Assembly (NCBI GenBank): GCA_007674295.1
Contig: CM017461.1
Location: 1-64,000 of the forward strand
Reading direction: 5' to 3'
Source: Antonospora locustae
Lineage: Eukaryota > Microsporidia
Length of the DNA stretch: 64,000 nt
A model generated the notes under the pieces. It had not been told where the DNA came from, did not search any database, and saw nothing but the letters and a program-made list of their open reading frames with translations. Positions 52,621 to 62,376 of this stretch are shown piece by piece (position 1 is the first letter of the stretch; every line of letters begins with the position of its first letter). Made by a program: the position numbers and the translations under genes.

Positions 52621-53370
52621 TCACGCGTCACCAGGTCCTTTTCTACAAAGTGGACAAAGACAACACCAGTCTAGCAGCCATGGATCAACGCAGCTTTTGT
52701 GGAACACATGGCGACATGTCAACTCACGCAATATGCTTTCTTCAGTGAACTCTTCCAAACATATCGGGCATGTCTGGTACATCTCGCTTTCCAGTGCCTT
52801 TCTGGTCTTCTGTGCATTCAACGTCACAGGGAGAATGGTGACAACTCTTTTCTGGTACATCATCAAAAAAACGTACATGGCCATCAACAAATATCCTGTG
52901 ATGGCGGAAAGCAGAGAAATCCGTAGAGTGGAGTCCAAAATGTGAAATCTTTCGTTAGTAATTACACCTTGCACTGGAATTCCAAGCCTGAATGCACGTA
53001 TTAGAACATCCAGCTTGTTATCAAGCAACAGAAATACACCAGTGCTCTGTGGAAATTTAGTTGTGTGGATTTTCTTGACGTCTCGCTTCAGGTTACTATT
53101 TTTAACTATGAAAATAAGGACGTCAACTCTATCAGAGAGGCTGTTTGGAACCCTACATCCGTGTATAAACACTCCATCGCATTTCTCTGTCTTCAATTCA
53201 CACGCATTTTCGCTGAAATCCAAAAATCCAAAACATCTCTCTCGCTCGATCATAGAGTCTGGCAACACAAGGGCATACAAGCTCAAACATGGCTGGCCTC
53301 TTAAATTTAGAGCCTGGAATGTGTAGTATCCATATGTATTGACTATAAACAAGGATATGTTTATCAGCAT
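52621..53370 (-). CDS. Membrane RING-H2 E3 ligase (paralogue 1)
   Basis: 249 residues. A hydrophobic N-terminus (MLINISLFIVNTYGYYTF) acts as signal or anchor, followed by a lumenal region of about 135 residues resembling a protease-associated domain in position (DVLIFIVKNSN, FLLLDNKLDVLIRAF). A membrane helix (LLSAITGYLLMAMYVFLMM) precedes a C-terminal RING-H2: CPICLEEFTEESILRELTCR, then HVFHKSCVDPWLLD and CPLCRK. This is the PA-TM-RING layout of Golgi/endosomal ligases such as GRAIL. A related gene of the same order lies at 56124-56954, on the other side of PKC1. Confidence 0.85.
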   Translation of the reverse strand: MLINISLFIVNTYGYYTFQALNLRGQPCLSLYALVLPDSMIERERCFGFLDFSENACELKTEKCDGVFIHGCRVPNSLSDRVDVLIFIVKNSNLKRDVKKIHTTKFPQSTGVFLLLDNKLDVLIRAFRLGIPVQGVITNERFHILDSTLRISLLSAITGYLLMAMYVFLMMYQKRVVTILPVTLNAQKTRKALESEMYQTCPICLEEFTEESILRELTCRHVFHKSCVDPWLLDWCCLCPLCRKGPGDA

Positions 53371-53553
53371 GCGATATCTCCGCCTAGATTGATTGTAGGC
53401 AAATTATATACTAATGAATCATTATTCCTAAAACGGAAAAAACATCTTTATTTGAAAGCGCACCCTATGTTGTGCTGCATTTGAATTGAAATATCACTAC
53501 ACACCTGAAACGTGTTATACATTGAATGTAAATAAACTAGGCACGGTGTTGAG

Positions 53554-55668
53554 ATGAATAAGAAGGTTTCTGATACGGATATTGTCAAGGAACTTGAAAA
53601 GCTTTTGGACAATGTCGACGGCATCAATAGAGAAAGCATCCTTTTCCAAATAAAGGCCCTAAAGCTTGAGCAGGAGGCTGGAAACGATTTAAAGTCCCTG
53701 GGATTCACAAGAGCGTCTAGGTCTAAGTTGGAAAATAAGATCGAAAGAGAGAAAAATCTGCTTTCTGGATACAAAAAAATAATTGAGGTAGACCCAAGTC
53801 TTGCAGAATCGCTGAAGCAAAAATGCAACTATGCCTATACCAAGATATATTTTCTGAACAAAGAGCTGTGGCATTCTGAAGACAGAGATGACAGCAAGGA
53901 AATGGGGCAAAAAACATCGGGAACAGTGATATTTCACATCGTTGAATACGAATGTGACCCGCTACAAAAGACAAAAGCTGTGGACTTTGTTGTTGATCTG
54001 TGTGTTAAGAAGACAATTACACCTGTAAGCGGTAAGAATGTGACAGTCGACTTGTTCAACAACAGAGAGATTGAACTTGTTGTAAAGGCAGAGAACGGAA
54101 GAATTATAGGGTTACTGTTTTTTCCATGTGAAAACCTTATAGATCTGAACGAGAACCTGGTTTACATTTTCTACTTTCGCAACTCTGCAATTCTGAAGGC
54201 AAAGATCGACTTTAGAAGACAAAAGAGAATAGTGAGGATGAATGCAGAGATAGTTTCTGTGTTGAAGCAAGGACACGAGCTTGTTGTAATTCACGGCAGA
54301 ATAGCCCCTTTGTACTGCGGAGTGTGCAAGGGCATGGTGAAAATGTTTGACGAGTCTTACAGGTGCAAAAACTGTAGGTTTACGTCTCACAAGAAATGTT
54401 CAAACTACATTCTGTTCTGGTGCAAGATGTCACCGCAGAAAGAGCCAGACAAGAAGCCTCTGAAAAGATACAACATTCGACACAAACTTGAAGAGGAACA
54501 TAGCATAGGAGTGCGGTGGTGCGGGCACTGTGGAGACAGAATTGTGTCAGGAAAGAAGCAATATGTGTGCTCTGCATGCAGCTTGCACTTTCACAACGAA
54601 TGTGAGGTTTTTCTGTATCCGTCGTGTCAGCTTGACTTGAGTTTTCGCAAAGCAGTAGCAGAGATCAAGGTTCCCGAGTATGACACGCTCAAGACAGTAT
54701 CGAATGTATCGATCGATGACTTCTCGCTTGTCAAAGTCCTGGGAAGGGGCAGCTTTGGAAAGGTGATGCTTGCAAGCCACAAGAAAAACAAGGGCATTGT
54801 GGCAATGAAGATTCTCAAAAAGGAAAGTGTCGTTAACGCAAACAATCTTGTGTACCTTGAGATAGAACGCCATGTTCTAGAACTTGTGACCATGCACAGG
54901 CACCCCTTCCTGATGCACATGCAATACTGCTTTCAGGACCGCTCCAACGTTTATTTTGGCACAGAATACCTTCCAGGCGGCGATCTGTTTCACCACATCT
55001 CTGAAAGAACCTTTTCCGACCGACAGAATAGGCTCTGGATCAGTGAGATCGTTCTGGGAATCGGGTTTTTGCATTCAAAGAACATCATCTACAGAGACCT
55101 CAAGCTTGACAACATCATGCTCACTGCAGACGGCCATGTGAAAATCGCAGACTTTGGGCTGTGCAAGGAAAAAGTCGGCCTGACAACATCCACATACACG
55201 TTTTGTGGAACACTTGACACAATAGCTCCAGAAGTCATCCGTGGAAAGGGCTACACAAAAGACGCTGACTGGTGGTCTCTGGGCGTTGTAATGTTTGAGA
55301 TGTACGAGTCAGAGTCGCCTTTCAATGGCGCAACAAGCCAGGAGTTGACAAGACTGATTCTCAATGACGAGCCTAAGTACACGTCCAGTACGCCAGACAT
55401 CGCGAGAGACCTGATAGCTAAGTTGCTTGAAAAAGACCCAACAACACGCATCGGAAATGGAGAGGCAGATGCGGAGTCAATAAAGCAGCACAAGTACTTT
55501 GACAGTGTTGACTGGAACGCGATTGAGAAAGGAGAAGTTGTGTCTGAGTTTCAGCCAGGCAACAAGTTTTCGAACTTTGACCAGGAGTTCACTGACGAGC
55601 CAATTGTAATCACGCCATCCAACTCCGTTCCCTCCTATGAGAAGTTTTTTACAAACTTCCACGGGTAG
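53554..55668 (+). CDS. PKC1: Protein kinase C (fungal Pkc1 type)
   Basis: 704 residues. One HR1-like coiled coil (5-100, DIVKELEKLLDNVDGINR), a C2-like region (115-225), two C1 zinc domains (about 242-290, ending SHKKCSNYILFWC; about 310-359, with HFHNECEVFLYPSC) and an AGC kinase (about 389-640): VLGRGSFGKV, AMKILKK, YRDLKLDNIM, ADFGLCKE. The C-terminal tail has the turn motif VITPSNS. The activation segment reads CGTLDTIAPEV where nearly all AGC kinases have CGTPE-x-(I/M)APEV. The hydrophobic motif is FFTNFHG, lacking the phosphorylatable Ser/Thr. Pkc1 acts downstream of Rho in cell-wall integrity signalling; one HR1 instead of two and the small size mark a reduced form. Confidence 0.96.
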   Translation: MNKKVSDTDIVKELEKLLDNVDGINRESILFQIKALKLEQEAGNDLKSLGFTRASRSKLENKIEREKNLLSGYKKIIEVDPSLAESLKQKCNYAYTKIYFLNKELWHSEDRDDSKEMGQKTSGTVIFHIVEYECDPLQKTKAVDFVVDLCVKKTITPVSGKNVTVDLFNNREIELVVKAENGRIIGLLFFPCENLIDLNENLVYIFYFRNSAILKAKIDFRRQKRIVRMNAEIVSVLKQGHELVVIHGRIAPLYCGVCKGMVKMFDESYRCKNCRFTSHKKCSNYILFWCKMSPQKEPDKKPLKRYNIRHKLEEEHSIGVRWCGHCGDRIVSGKKQYVCSACSLHFHNECEVFLYPSCQLDLSFRKAVAEIKVPEYDTLKTVSNVSIDDFSLVKVLGRGSFGKVMLASHKKNKGIVAMKILKKESVVNANNLVYLEIERHVLELVTMHRHPFLMHMQYCFQDRSNVYFGTEYLPGGDLFHHISERTFSDRQNRLWISEIVLGIGFLHSKNIIYRDLKLDNIMLTADGHVKIADFGLCKEKVGLTTSTYTFCGTLDTIAPEVIRGKGYTKDADWWSLGVVMFEMYESESPFNGATSQELTRLILNDEPKYTSSTPDIARDLIAKLLEKDPTTRIGNGEADAESIKQHKYFDSVDWNAIEKGEVVSEFQPGNKFSNFDQEFTDEPIVITPSNSVPSYEKFFTNFHG

Positions 55669-56123
55669 CAGTGCGCTTCTGCGCGACTTTGACGCTCCTG
55701 CATCGGTTTGGAAAATTCACGTAGACTTACACAGTGGGGCTAGGCACTATTTTTCTCAATGAAGACTTCGCATTTATTTGAAACCTGCTTTCCGAAGCTT
55801 TCTGTCAATACTCCTACACAGCACCTTCCGAGATTTCTCTCAACATTTAGCCAAAACGGTAGCAGTTGACAAATAAACGCAGCCCTGAGCAGGCACTCAG
55901 ACCCAAATACACAAACACAACAAACGCCATTTAGCAGTTCGCCATAGTGTGTGCACACTTTGCCACACCTTCTATACAAAGAAGATAGCACAGATTTCGC
56001 CAAAAAGCATGTGAATTGAAATGTGTTTATAAAAATACATTGTGCCTGCTGAAACAAGCTACACTTACGTTACGTTTTGCCCCTAGAAGTCACCAGTTGT
56101 CTGTGATGTATGTGTCTGTTCAG
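55669..56123. other. Intergenic spacer, convergent gene ends
   Basis: 455 bp between PKC1 and the RING-H2 paralogue. A 105-codon minus-strand frame (55740-56057, starting MFQQAQCIFINTFQFTCF) is Cys/Phe/Leu-rich but has no recognisable domain or CCC context, so I do not call it. Confidence 0.4.
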
Positions 56124-56954
56124 TCAACTGTTGATGTTGGCATTTAGATGCTGGCTGCAAAGTGGACACCTTGATGACTTGTCCTTGAGCCAGGGATCCA
56201 CGCAGTTGGCATGGAAGAAGTGTGTACAACCAAGCACACGGCATACATCGCTTTTCACAAAGTCCTCCAGACAAATCATGCATTTCTGGCAGAGATCCCT
56301 GCTGGGAATCATCGCATACTTGGTCACCAGGCAGCGCTCGAGCGTACCGGGAAGACAAACAGGATCTTTCTCTGAGTATATTGCCACAAATATGTATCCA
56401 ATTGTAAGCGTAGTCAGGACGAGTAGCAAAAGACACGTGTACACTATTGCAAGCATGATGATCGTTGGGCGTCTTACAATCACCAGCCTCACACTCATGT
56501 ATTTCTGGTCCCATATTATTCTGCGGCACAGAATGCTATTTTTCTCATTCATTACAAAAATGCAGAGGTGCTTGTGACTGTTCACGTCTAGAATCGATTT
56601 TATCACCTCATCCTCGCGAAAACCTTCTGTAGCCCTGGTCATCACGATAATCGGTGACTTGATTGTGCGAGACAGACTGAACTGCATGTGAAGATCGCTA
56701 TAAGTAGGATCGAATATCAAAATGGAGTTGGTAGTATGTAAGTCTTGCAAAGTGTCATTGAGAAAAAGAGTTTTTGTGTACAGCAGGGACGTATATTCTC
56801 CTTCCTCCGTTCTTTTTACGTCGCTAATAACATGCATCTCAAGAACAACTCTGCGATCCAGCTCAAACATCAGAAATGCACTTCTGTTGTTGTTGAGCAT
56901 CCAGCTGTAGAACAGCATCGCAAGTCTCAAGCTTTTGAAGATATTCACGTCCAT
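56124..56954 (-). CDS. Membrane RING-H2 E3 ligase (paralogue 2)
   Basis: 276 residues with the same order as the gene at 52621: hydrophobic N-terminus (SLRLAMLFYSWML), lumenal domain with SPIIVMTRATEGF, membrane helix (LAIVYTCLLLLVLTTLTIGYIF) and RING-H2 (CMICLEDFVKSDVCRVLGCT, HFFHANCVDPWLKD, CPLCSQ). The shared CVDPWL block and layout indicate duplication, but overall sequence is diverged. Likely an endomembrane ubiquitin ligase. Confidence 0.82.
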   Translation of the reverse strand: MDVNIFKSLRLAMLFYSWMLNNNRSAFLMFELDRRVVLEMHVISDVKRTEEGEYTSLLYTKTLFLNDTLQDLHTTNSILIFDPTYSDLHMQFSLSRTIKSPIIVMTRATEGFREDEVIKSILDVNSHKHLCIFVMNEKNSILCRRIIWDQKYMSVRLVIVRRPTIIMLAIVYTCLLLLVLTTLTIGYIFVAIYSEKDPVCLPGTLERCLVTKYAMIPSRDLCQKCMICLEDFVKSDVCRVLGCTHFFHANCVDPWLKDKSSRCPLCSQHLNANINS

Positions 56955-57146
56955 CTATTCACTGATGCTTGGAAAATCTTTGTTTACCTGACACTTCTTA
57001 TATCGAAAGGTGGTAAATAATAACAAAGGCATGCTCTGCAGTACAATTGACCCAGTGGTACTGGGCTCTTTAAATACTTGGACAATGCTCTGCTCATGGT
57101 CTTTGAAAAGACGTTGTGTATCATCTTTATTCTCTAGCTTCGTCAT

Positions 57147-57617
57147 TCAAGACTGCTGTATCTGCTCTGTGCTCTTGCTTGCACTGTATATGTGATACAG
57201 AACCTCTCGATTTGGCTGCTTTGTTTCTTTGCGCTTTCCAAGATCCAGAGCCAATGTACCCAGCTCTTTACTAGTTCCAGACACATTCTCTTTGATGATC
57301 TGTAGCGTCGACCTGTGCCTGCAAATCGACGCATATCGCACCATATTCTCGTCGAGCACAAACTTCACTCTCAAACAATAATTTCTTAGCTCTGTGTCCT
57401 CGATACTCAGAATATCATAATCAATCCTTGGAAGAACAAGCGACACAAGGTAAAAGAACTTATCCTTGCGGTTTGTCGGAATGGATCCCCACCGCTCCAG
57501 AACTCCACAGAAAACATCGTGCAGGTTGTAATTCTGTGCAAGCGATCTGCAGAATTCCTTTTGGACATCAAACTTGGGAAGCTCGTACAGGTACTGAAGC
57601 GCGCTCTTCACATCCAT
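57147..57617 (-). CDS. Hypothetical protein, 156 aa
   Basis: The ATG is directly preceded by CCCC, which supports it strongly as real. Helical, soluble, no known domain: begins MDVKSALQYLYELPKFDVQK, then YLVSLVLPRIDYDILSIED, and ends in a polar tail (KSTEQIQQS). It sits 105 bp from the p24 gene on the same strand. Confidence 0.65.
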   Translation of the reverse strand: MDVKSALQYLYELPKFDVQKEFCRSLAQNYNLHDVFCGVLERWGSIPTNRKDKFFYLVSLVLPRIDYDILSIEDTELRNYCLRVKFVLDENMVRYASICRHRSTLQIIKENVSGTSKELGTLALDLGKRKETKQPNREVLYHIYSASKSTEQIQQS

Positions 57618-57722
57618 GGGGTTACAATTTCAAGACTATTTTGCTGTTTTCTGACTATCGCATACGGCAAAGAGCCAGAGAGCGAGTGTCAACACGCTCT
57701 CCATGCACTGAAACAGATTTAT

Positions 57723-58313
57723 TTAAATCAGCTTCTTCTGCTTGAAGAACCTCTTTAGCATAACGACCTGGTAATAATTAACTACAGCGAACCCCATCAT
57801 TGTTAAAAGAGAGAACACTAGCACCAAAATAACAGACTTCTTGTGCTCGGCCCTGATTTTGCTCATTTGCCTCGCCCTTTCGTATGTCTGGTCGCTCACC
57901 TTCTTTACAAGCATTCCAAAGCTGTTCAGAGTTGTCATTGCAGGCCGCACCACAACTTTCTGTGCGACATCCTTGTTGAAAGTGTTGAACTGCGTCTCGT
58001 ACTTGAGTCTTATTTTCATCATCTCTCGTGGAGCACTCTTTGTCATAGTAACAAGCAGCTCGTCTGGATCTGAAAGACTGAAAGAAAAGTGCTGCTTTGT
58101 ACCGGGATGCACTTCTATATCAAGATACTTGTTTCTTGGGTTCATGGATGACACAATCTTCACATAGCAGCTCTGTGTTGCAGGCCCAAAGATTTCAAAT
58201 GAGCCGATGAATATCGTCCCCTCAATGCCCTTCATCAGTATTTCCTGCTTGGCCCTGTCATTACCAATCGTGAATATGTACGCATATGTTCCTGCGAGAA
58301 ACAAAAGTAGCAT
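57723..58313 (-). CDS. p24/emp24-family cargo receptor
   Basis: Type I membrane protein that cycles between ER and Golgi in COPII/COPI vesicles. 196 residues; the ATG follows CCCC. Signal peptide MLLLFLAGTYAYIF, GOLD domain (EGTIFIGSFEIFGPAT, QHFSFSLSDPDELLVTMT), a coiled coil (TYERARQMSKIRAEH), a membrane helix (VILVLVFSLLTMMGFAVVNYY) and the classic tail LKRFFKQKKLI, with FF for COPII and KKxx for COPI retrieval. The two GOLD cysteines of most p24 proteins are not evident; I see only CYVK. Confidence 0.88.
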   Translation of the reverse strand: MLLLFLAGTYAYIFTIGNDRAKQEILMKGIEGTIFIGSFEIFGPATQSCYVKIVSSMNPRNKYLDIEVHPGTKQHFSFSLSDPDELLVTMTKSAPREMMKIRLKYETQFNTFNKDVAQKVVVRPAMTTLNSFGMLVKKVSDQTYERARQMSKIRAEHKKSVILVLVFSLLTMMGFAVVNYYQVVMLKRFFKQKKLI

Positions 58314-58478
58314 GGGGTTTTTTTATTTACTCAAAAAAGTAAGGTCTCTGTGGACAGCATAGCATGAAAAAGAGGCACCTGCCCTGCTTGAGTAGGCCGA
58401 CAACCTTCACGATGTGCACTGCTGCAGAGGATACTTTCTGGGTTATAGATTATGGATCACAACCGTCGCTCGGTATGT

Positions 58479-59462
58479 TCAAGCATCCAACAACCGCAAT
58501 GTGTTGCCCTCTGTACAGACTATCATTCTTCCATTGCGTACATCAAGGTTTTCGACACTCTCAAGACACAGTTCCTTATGAATCATGGATAGTGAAGGCG
58601 AGGAAATGCATACCTCGCCGCACATAGACCCAGAATACACAATTTCGTTTGACTCCTCCAAAAAATGCACACGAGTTTTGTGCGAAAGCACGTGCCCGAT
58701 GCTGTTCAGTGTCCTGAGATCAAACGCTTGAAGCATGTTATCAGACGCTGCACAGATGACATGGCTGTTCTGAAAGACAGAAACCGTAACGTCTCTTCCC
58801 AGTCTTACAACGGTCTTCATGGATCGAATATCAACAAAGCATGCTGCGCCGTTGGAACACAGAAAGACATTTCCATCTTCGTGTATTTGGATAGAAGTAC
58901 ACTCTCTTATTTTGTTCTTAAACACAGGCTTCTGGGCCTTCAGATCGTGTGCAAAAATATTTCCGCACTCGTCTGTAGCTAGTAGCAGTCCAAGTCCGCA
59001 GTGGTAGTCGCTCTGCTGAACAAGAGCACCTATTGTATACACAGCAGGGGGGAAATGCACACACCCATCTTTTGCCATAAAAATGGGTTCTCCATCGTAG
59101 AAGATGTTCTGTATTGCAAAATCGCATATTTTCTCGGTTTCAAGCAATGGCAAGTTGTTTTCTGCGACCATTTTCTCCAATTTGCCATAGGCATTAGGTA
59201 CTGCGATTCTGCACACACAGCCATCCACGGTACCAAGCACAATCTCGTTCTCAAGTAGTTTAACTTTTGAAATCTTTCTGCCGCAGTGTCGAAATAGAAA
59301 TGTCTCTGTGTACCGCCTCAGCTGCTGAAACCGTTTAATACGAAATGCATACGTTTCTTCTATATTTTTAAACGTCTCTGCCTCGCGCTCAAGGTTGTTT
59401 CTGCTGGACCTTTCCGCATACTCCATCATTTTGCGGACAAAGCTGTGCTCTCTTTTTCCCAT
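58479..59462 (-). CDS. WD40-like beta-propeller protein (unassigned)
   Basis: 327 residues. A helical N-terminus with basic heptads (YAERSSRNNLEREAETFKNI) leads into repeats of beta strands ending in WD40-like dipeptides: IVLGTVDGCVCRIAV, LLLATDECGNIFAHDLKAQK, VFLCSNGAACFVDIRSM, VICAASDNMLQAFDLRTLN, IVYSGSMCGEVCISS. At least six blades can be made out. The charged helix then propeller layout occurs in several RNA-processing and ribosome-biogenesis factors (Prp4- or Rrp9-like), but I could not decide. Confidence 0.7.
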   Translation of the reverse strand: MGKREHSFVRKMMEYAERSSRNNLEREAETFKNIEETYAFRIKRFQQLRRYTETFLFRHCGRKISKVKLLENEIVLGTVDGCVCRIAVPNAYGKLEKMVAENNLPLLETEKICDFAIQNIFYDGEPIFMAKDGCVHFPPAVYTIGALVQQSDYHCGLGLLLATDECGNIFAHDLKAQKPVFKNKIRECTSIQIHEDGNVFLCSNGAACFVDIRSMKTVVRLGRDVTVSVFQNSHVICAASDNMLQAFDLRTLNSIGHVLSHKTRVHFLEESNEIVYSGSMCGEVCISSPSLSMIHKELCLESVENLDVRNGRMIVCTEGNTLRLLDA

Positions 59463-59588
59463 ACGCCCTCAAAGCCTGGCTAAATTCCAGCACAAATCAA
59501 AACAACAGCCTCCCACTATCCGATGTACGTGTCTCAGAAAATTCCTCAGAGAGAACGCCGAAAATATATTGAGAACGATCAGGGGGGT

Positions 59589-60200
59589 ATGGCAATAGAC
59601 TACAGCAAGTTTCAGAACCTAGACTCTGATATAGACTCTGACGAGGAAGTGCATCCAAACATCGACAAGAAAAGCTGGCTAAAGCTAAGGAGAGAGCAGA
59701 AGAGAATGGAAAAGCAAAGAAAGGTAGAAAGACTCAAGGAGATCGAATCCATGGGCAACCCGCCGGAGCTTGAAAGTGAGCGAGCCGGGCTGATAAGTGA
59801 GTTGAGTCCTCGTATCAGAGAAACTACATCTAGCACCGCCACCTCAAAACCAATAGAAATTGACTACACAGAGCACCTTCTGTATCTACTTGAACATAAT
59901 ACAGTCAGCGAATTCAACGCATACATGGAAAACAATCTGTTATGTCTTGAGGAGTTTGAAGAGGTCGCCCTGCTCAGTCTGAGCCAAAACATCAAAGATG
60001 GAAATGAGAACGGTGCCCGACTTCTGTCAAGAATATCCCTTTATCTGAAGTATGCGCGAATGCACGGAAAGGCGTTCATGAAAAGACTTGCGGAGGGGCT
60101 TCGGAATAAAAGTTACATGGCGTCTTTTGAGGAGGAATGCGAAAGCCACTTTCAGGACTGTAAAAGGGTTATTCTTGAAATGAACGACAGTGACAAGTAA
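59589..60200 (+). CDS. CDC37: CDC37, Hsp90 kinase co-chaperone
   Basis: 203 residues from the ATG at 59589, which follows GGGGGG; the longer frame from 59523 lacks support. The N-terminus is diagnostic: MAIDYSKFQNLDSDIDSDEE then VHPNIDKKSWLKLRREQKRM, matching the kinase-binding start 'vDYskWd.ieiSDDEd.tHPNiD..S..r.r'. A coiled coil follows, then a compact helical Hsp90-binding domain (FNAYMENNLLCLEEFEEVA, ISLYLKYARMHGKAF). The usual C-terminal domain is missing, and the protein is half the length of yeast Cdc37. The activating CK2 site (Ser in the SDxE context) is present as DSDEE. Confidence 0.92.
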   Translation: MAIDYSKFQNLDSDIDSDEEVHPNIDKKSWLKLRREQKRMEKQRKVERLKEIESMGNPPELESERAGLISELSPRIRETTSSTATSKPIEIDYTEHLLYLLEHNTVSEFNAYMENNLLCLEEFEEVALLSLSQNIKDGNENGARLLSRISLYLKYARMHGKAFMKRLAEGLRNKSYMASFEEECESHFQDCKRVILEMNDSDK

Positions 60201-60433
60201 TGCAGCAGGTGCTTTTGAACAAAATCGTGTAGCAAGCATTCTTTCGGACTTTTTAAATTCGTTTTTCCTCTAAACATCAGATCTTTTACTAGTAAAGTGA
60301 GTCTTACTTGCAAAATTGAGAAAACTTCGACACAGAACATCTGTAAGTTATCTTTGTGTCAAGTACCATGTAATAACAGTATTTTTATGAGTCATACTGT
60401 GTCTGCATTTTTTCTCTTTTTGGGATTTTTGAA

Positions 60434-62299
60434 ATGCTGTGCGTACAAGCTTGCAGTAAACCAGGACAATGTGTAGAGGCACAACCGCTGCTGCAGGCTC
60501 TCTTTCAACGGACCTACACTGTGAAAAGCACTGGTATAGCATTCTCCATATGCACAAAATGCAGATACGCTGGAAATAATCCGAGAGAAACACACTCTGA
60601 AGGTCTTTTCTGTTTCAGAAGTCGGTATAAAGTGCAAAAGATATTTTCAAACAAATTGAAGATGAGGAATTCTGTCAAAGTGCTGTGTTCACAATCAGTA
60701 GCCAGAACATACACAATTCTTTACAAAGAATGCACGCTGACCGAAAACGTAAGGTCAATGCTCTTTCCAATTCACAATGAATCACTCAACATAGAGGTAC
60801 TATCCACACCGCATAGCATATACAGCAAAAGCTACTACAACAAAGTGGATGTGTATGCATACTCTCAGAATGGGAACATATTCTTTAGCCTGAATCCTCT
60901 TGCTGTTGAGACAGACGTGGTTGTCATATCGGACCTCTTTTTTAGAAGACTGAGGGGGTTCTTAAACACATACTTAGAGCATGAAATATGCAAGCTAGAT
61001 GCAATGTGTGCTCGAGAAGACAAAAAGTACTTTTACCTTGCGAGCTTTTATTTCAAGCACAGTTTCTACGATAAGGCGTTATTTTTTGCGGATAGAGCAA
61101 TGAAGAGCGGAAAGCATGATGATTTTGAGCTGGCATCAATGTTAGAAAACAAAATACATATAGGGCTCTTTCAGAGCAGAGGTGTAGATAAGTCCAAAGT
61201 CGTTGACGTTATCAACCTGTATGGGCACAAAACAGAGAATGCTCTGTGTTTTGTCACAGAAATCGAAAGACACATAGACACAACAAGTCTGGTGTTTCTT
61301 ATCAAGCTCATTGATCCCAGATCTCTGAGGTATCTTGAGAGAATATACTTCTTCTACAAGTTTGCACATGTATTTTCAGGCCGAGGAAAGCGCCGCCTTG
61401 CAGTTTCCAACTATTTGAATGCATACTTTAGCATACAGGATGGGTACAACGTAGAAACAAAAGCACGTTTTTATGAGCGATCGCTAGACTGTGCAGAGAA
61501 AAACTGGAAACCTATTATTGCAAGTGTCGTAGAGAAAGTTGCACGCAACGAAGAAGAGGTGCTTAAGATGCTCATGAAAAAGGACGGCTTCATGAACTTT
61601 TGTCCACGAGCGGAGTACTCCTCTGCAGAGTACAACGAGTATTTTGCACTTCGTGTGGAAAGTTTTGACAATATTGTGTGCTTCAGCGAAAGAGATGCTC
61701 TGTATGCAGAAAGCAACATGTTTGCGGAAAGTGCAGTGTACTACCTTGAGTTTGTGCGTGTAGAGGTCGTATCCAAGGTGAGAGACCTAGAACTTCTGCA
61801 GGTATGCGGGCGCTTAGTAGAGCCTAGTCAAAATGCACATACAGATGATAAGGTGGACATTGATCTCTTCAAAGCGATAAAGCAAGGCATGTGTGTGATC
61901 AATATGCATTGCGAACACAATGTTGTCCTGGAAAATGTCAAATTCAGAGTCGATGACAGATACTTTATCTCTGAAATAAGAAGCATCAGACTCGTAAGGA
62001 TACGTCCTGCTTTTAAGTATCGAATCATGCATATGGTATGCATACAGCACGAGCTTCAAATGAAGTTTGAAATGAAGACAGATGAAAACCGGCGTCCCAA
62101 GATTTTCTGTCCAGAAAATGTTGTGCATATAGTGTTTGACAGTAGCAACAAGACTTTTAGTGTCACTGCGGTTGAAAAGCATCTCAACAGCAGGTCAATT
62201 CATATTTTATGTGAACTGAATTGCGGCGTATACAAAAAGTACATTTTCAGACGAGACGGAGAAAGGGCACAGATTGCAATGACGTTTACGGGAAGGTAG
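60434..62299 (+). CDS. Helical-repeat/beta-sandwich protein, possible TRAPP-II subunit (Trs120-like)
   Basis: Up to 621 residues; the first in-frame ATG is at 60434, another at 60662 is equally possible. The middle is a TPR-like solenoid (KKYFYLASFYFKHSFYDKAL, FYKFAHVFSGRGKRRLAVSN). The last ~170 residues are beta-strand-rich (CEHNVVLENVKFRVDDRYF, VHIVFDSSNKTFSV), like the Ig-like C-termini of TRAPPC9/Trs120 and other tethers. That order and the neighbourhood of secretory genes suggest a TRAPP component, but no single motif proves it. Confidence 0.6.
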   Translation: MLCVQACSKPGQCVEAQPLLQALFQRTYTVKSTGIAFSICTKCRYAGNNPRETHSEGLFCFRSRYKVQKIFSNKLKMRNSVKVLCSQSVARTYTILYKECTLTENVRSMLFPIHNESLNIEVLSTPHSIYSKSYYNKVDVYAYSQNGNIFFSLNPLAVETDVVVISDLFFRRLRGFLNTYLEHEICKLDAMCAREDKKYFYLASFYFKHSFYDKALFFADRAMKSGKHDDFELASMLENKIHIGLFQSRGVDKSKVVDVINLYGHKTENALCFVTEIERHIDTTSLVFLIKLIDPRSLRYLERIYFFYKFAHVFSGRGKRRLAVSNYLNAYFSIQDGYNVETKARFYERSLDCAEKNWKPIIASVVEKVARNEEEVLKMLMKKDGFMNFCPRAEYSSAEYNEYFALRVESFDNIVCFSERDALYAESNMFAESAVYYLEFVRVEVVSKVRDLELLQVCGRLVEPSQNAHTDDKVDIDLFKAIKQGMCVINMHCEHNVVLENVKFRVDDRYFISEIRSIRLVRIRPAFKYRIMHMVCIQHELQMKFEMKTDENRRPKIFCPENVVHIVFDSSNKTFSVTAVEKHLNSRSIHILCELNCGVYKKYIFRRDGERAQIAMTFTGR

Positions 62300-62376
62300 A
62301 TATTGGATAATGCTAGGATACTAGAATGAAGCAGTGCATACTTCACAGCAATATAAATTTGTATGTTCGCAGCCCC

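Noticed and set aside
55740..56057. 105-codon minus-strand frame between PKC1 and RING-H2
   Set aside because: No motif, no CCC/GGG start context, Cys/Phe-rich; kept as spacer until conservation is shown.
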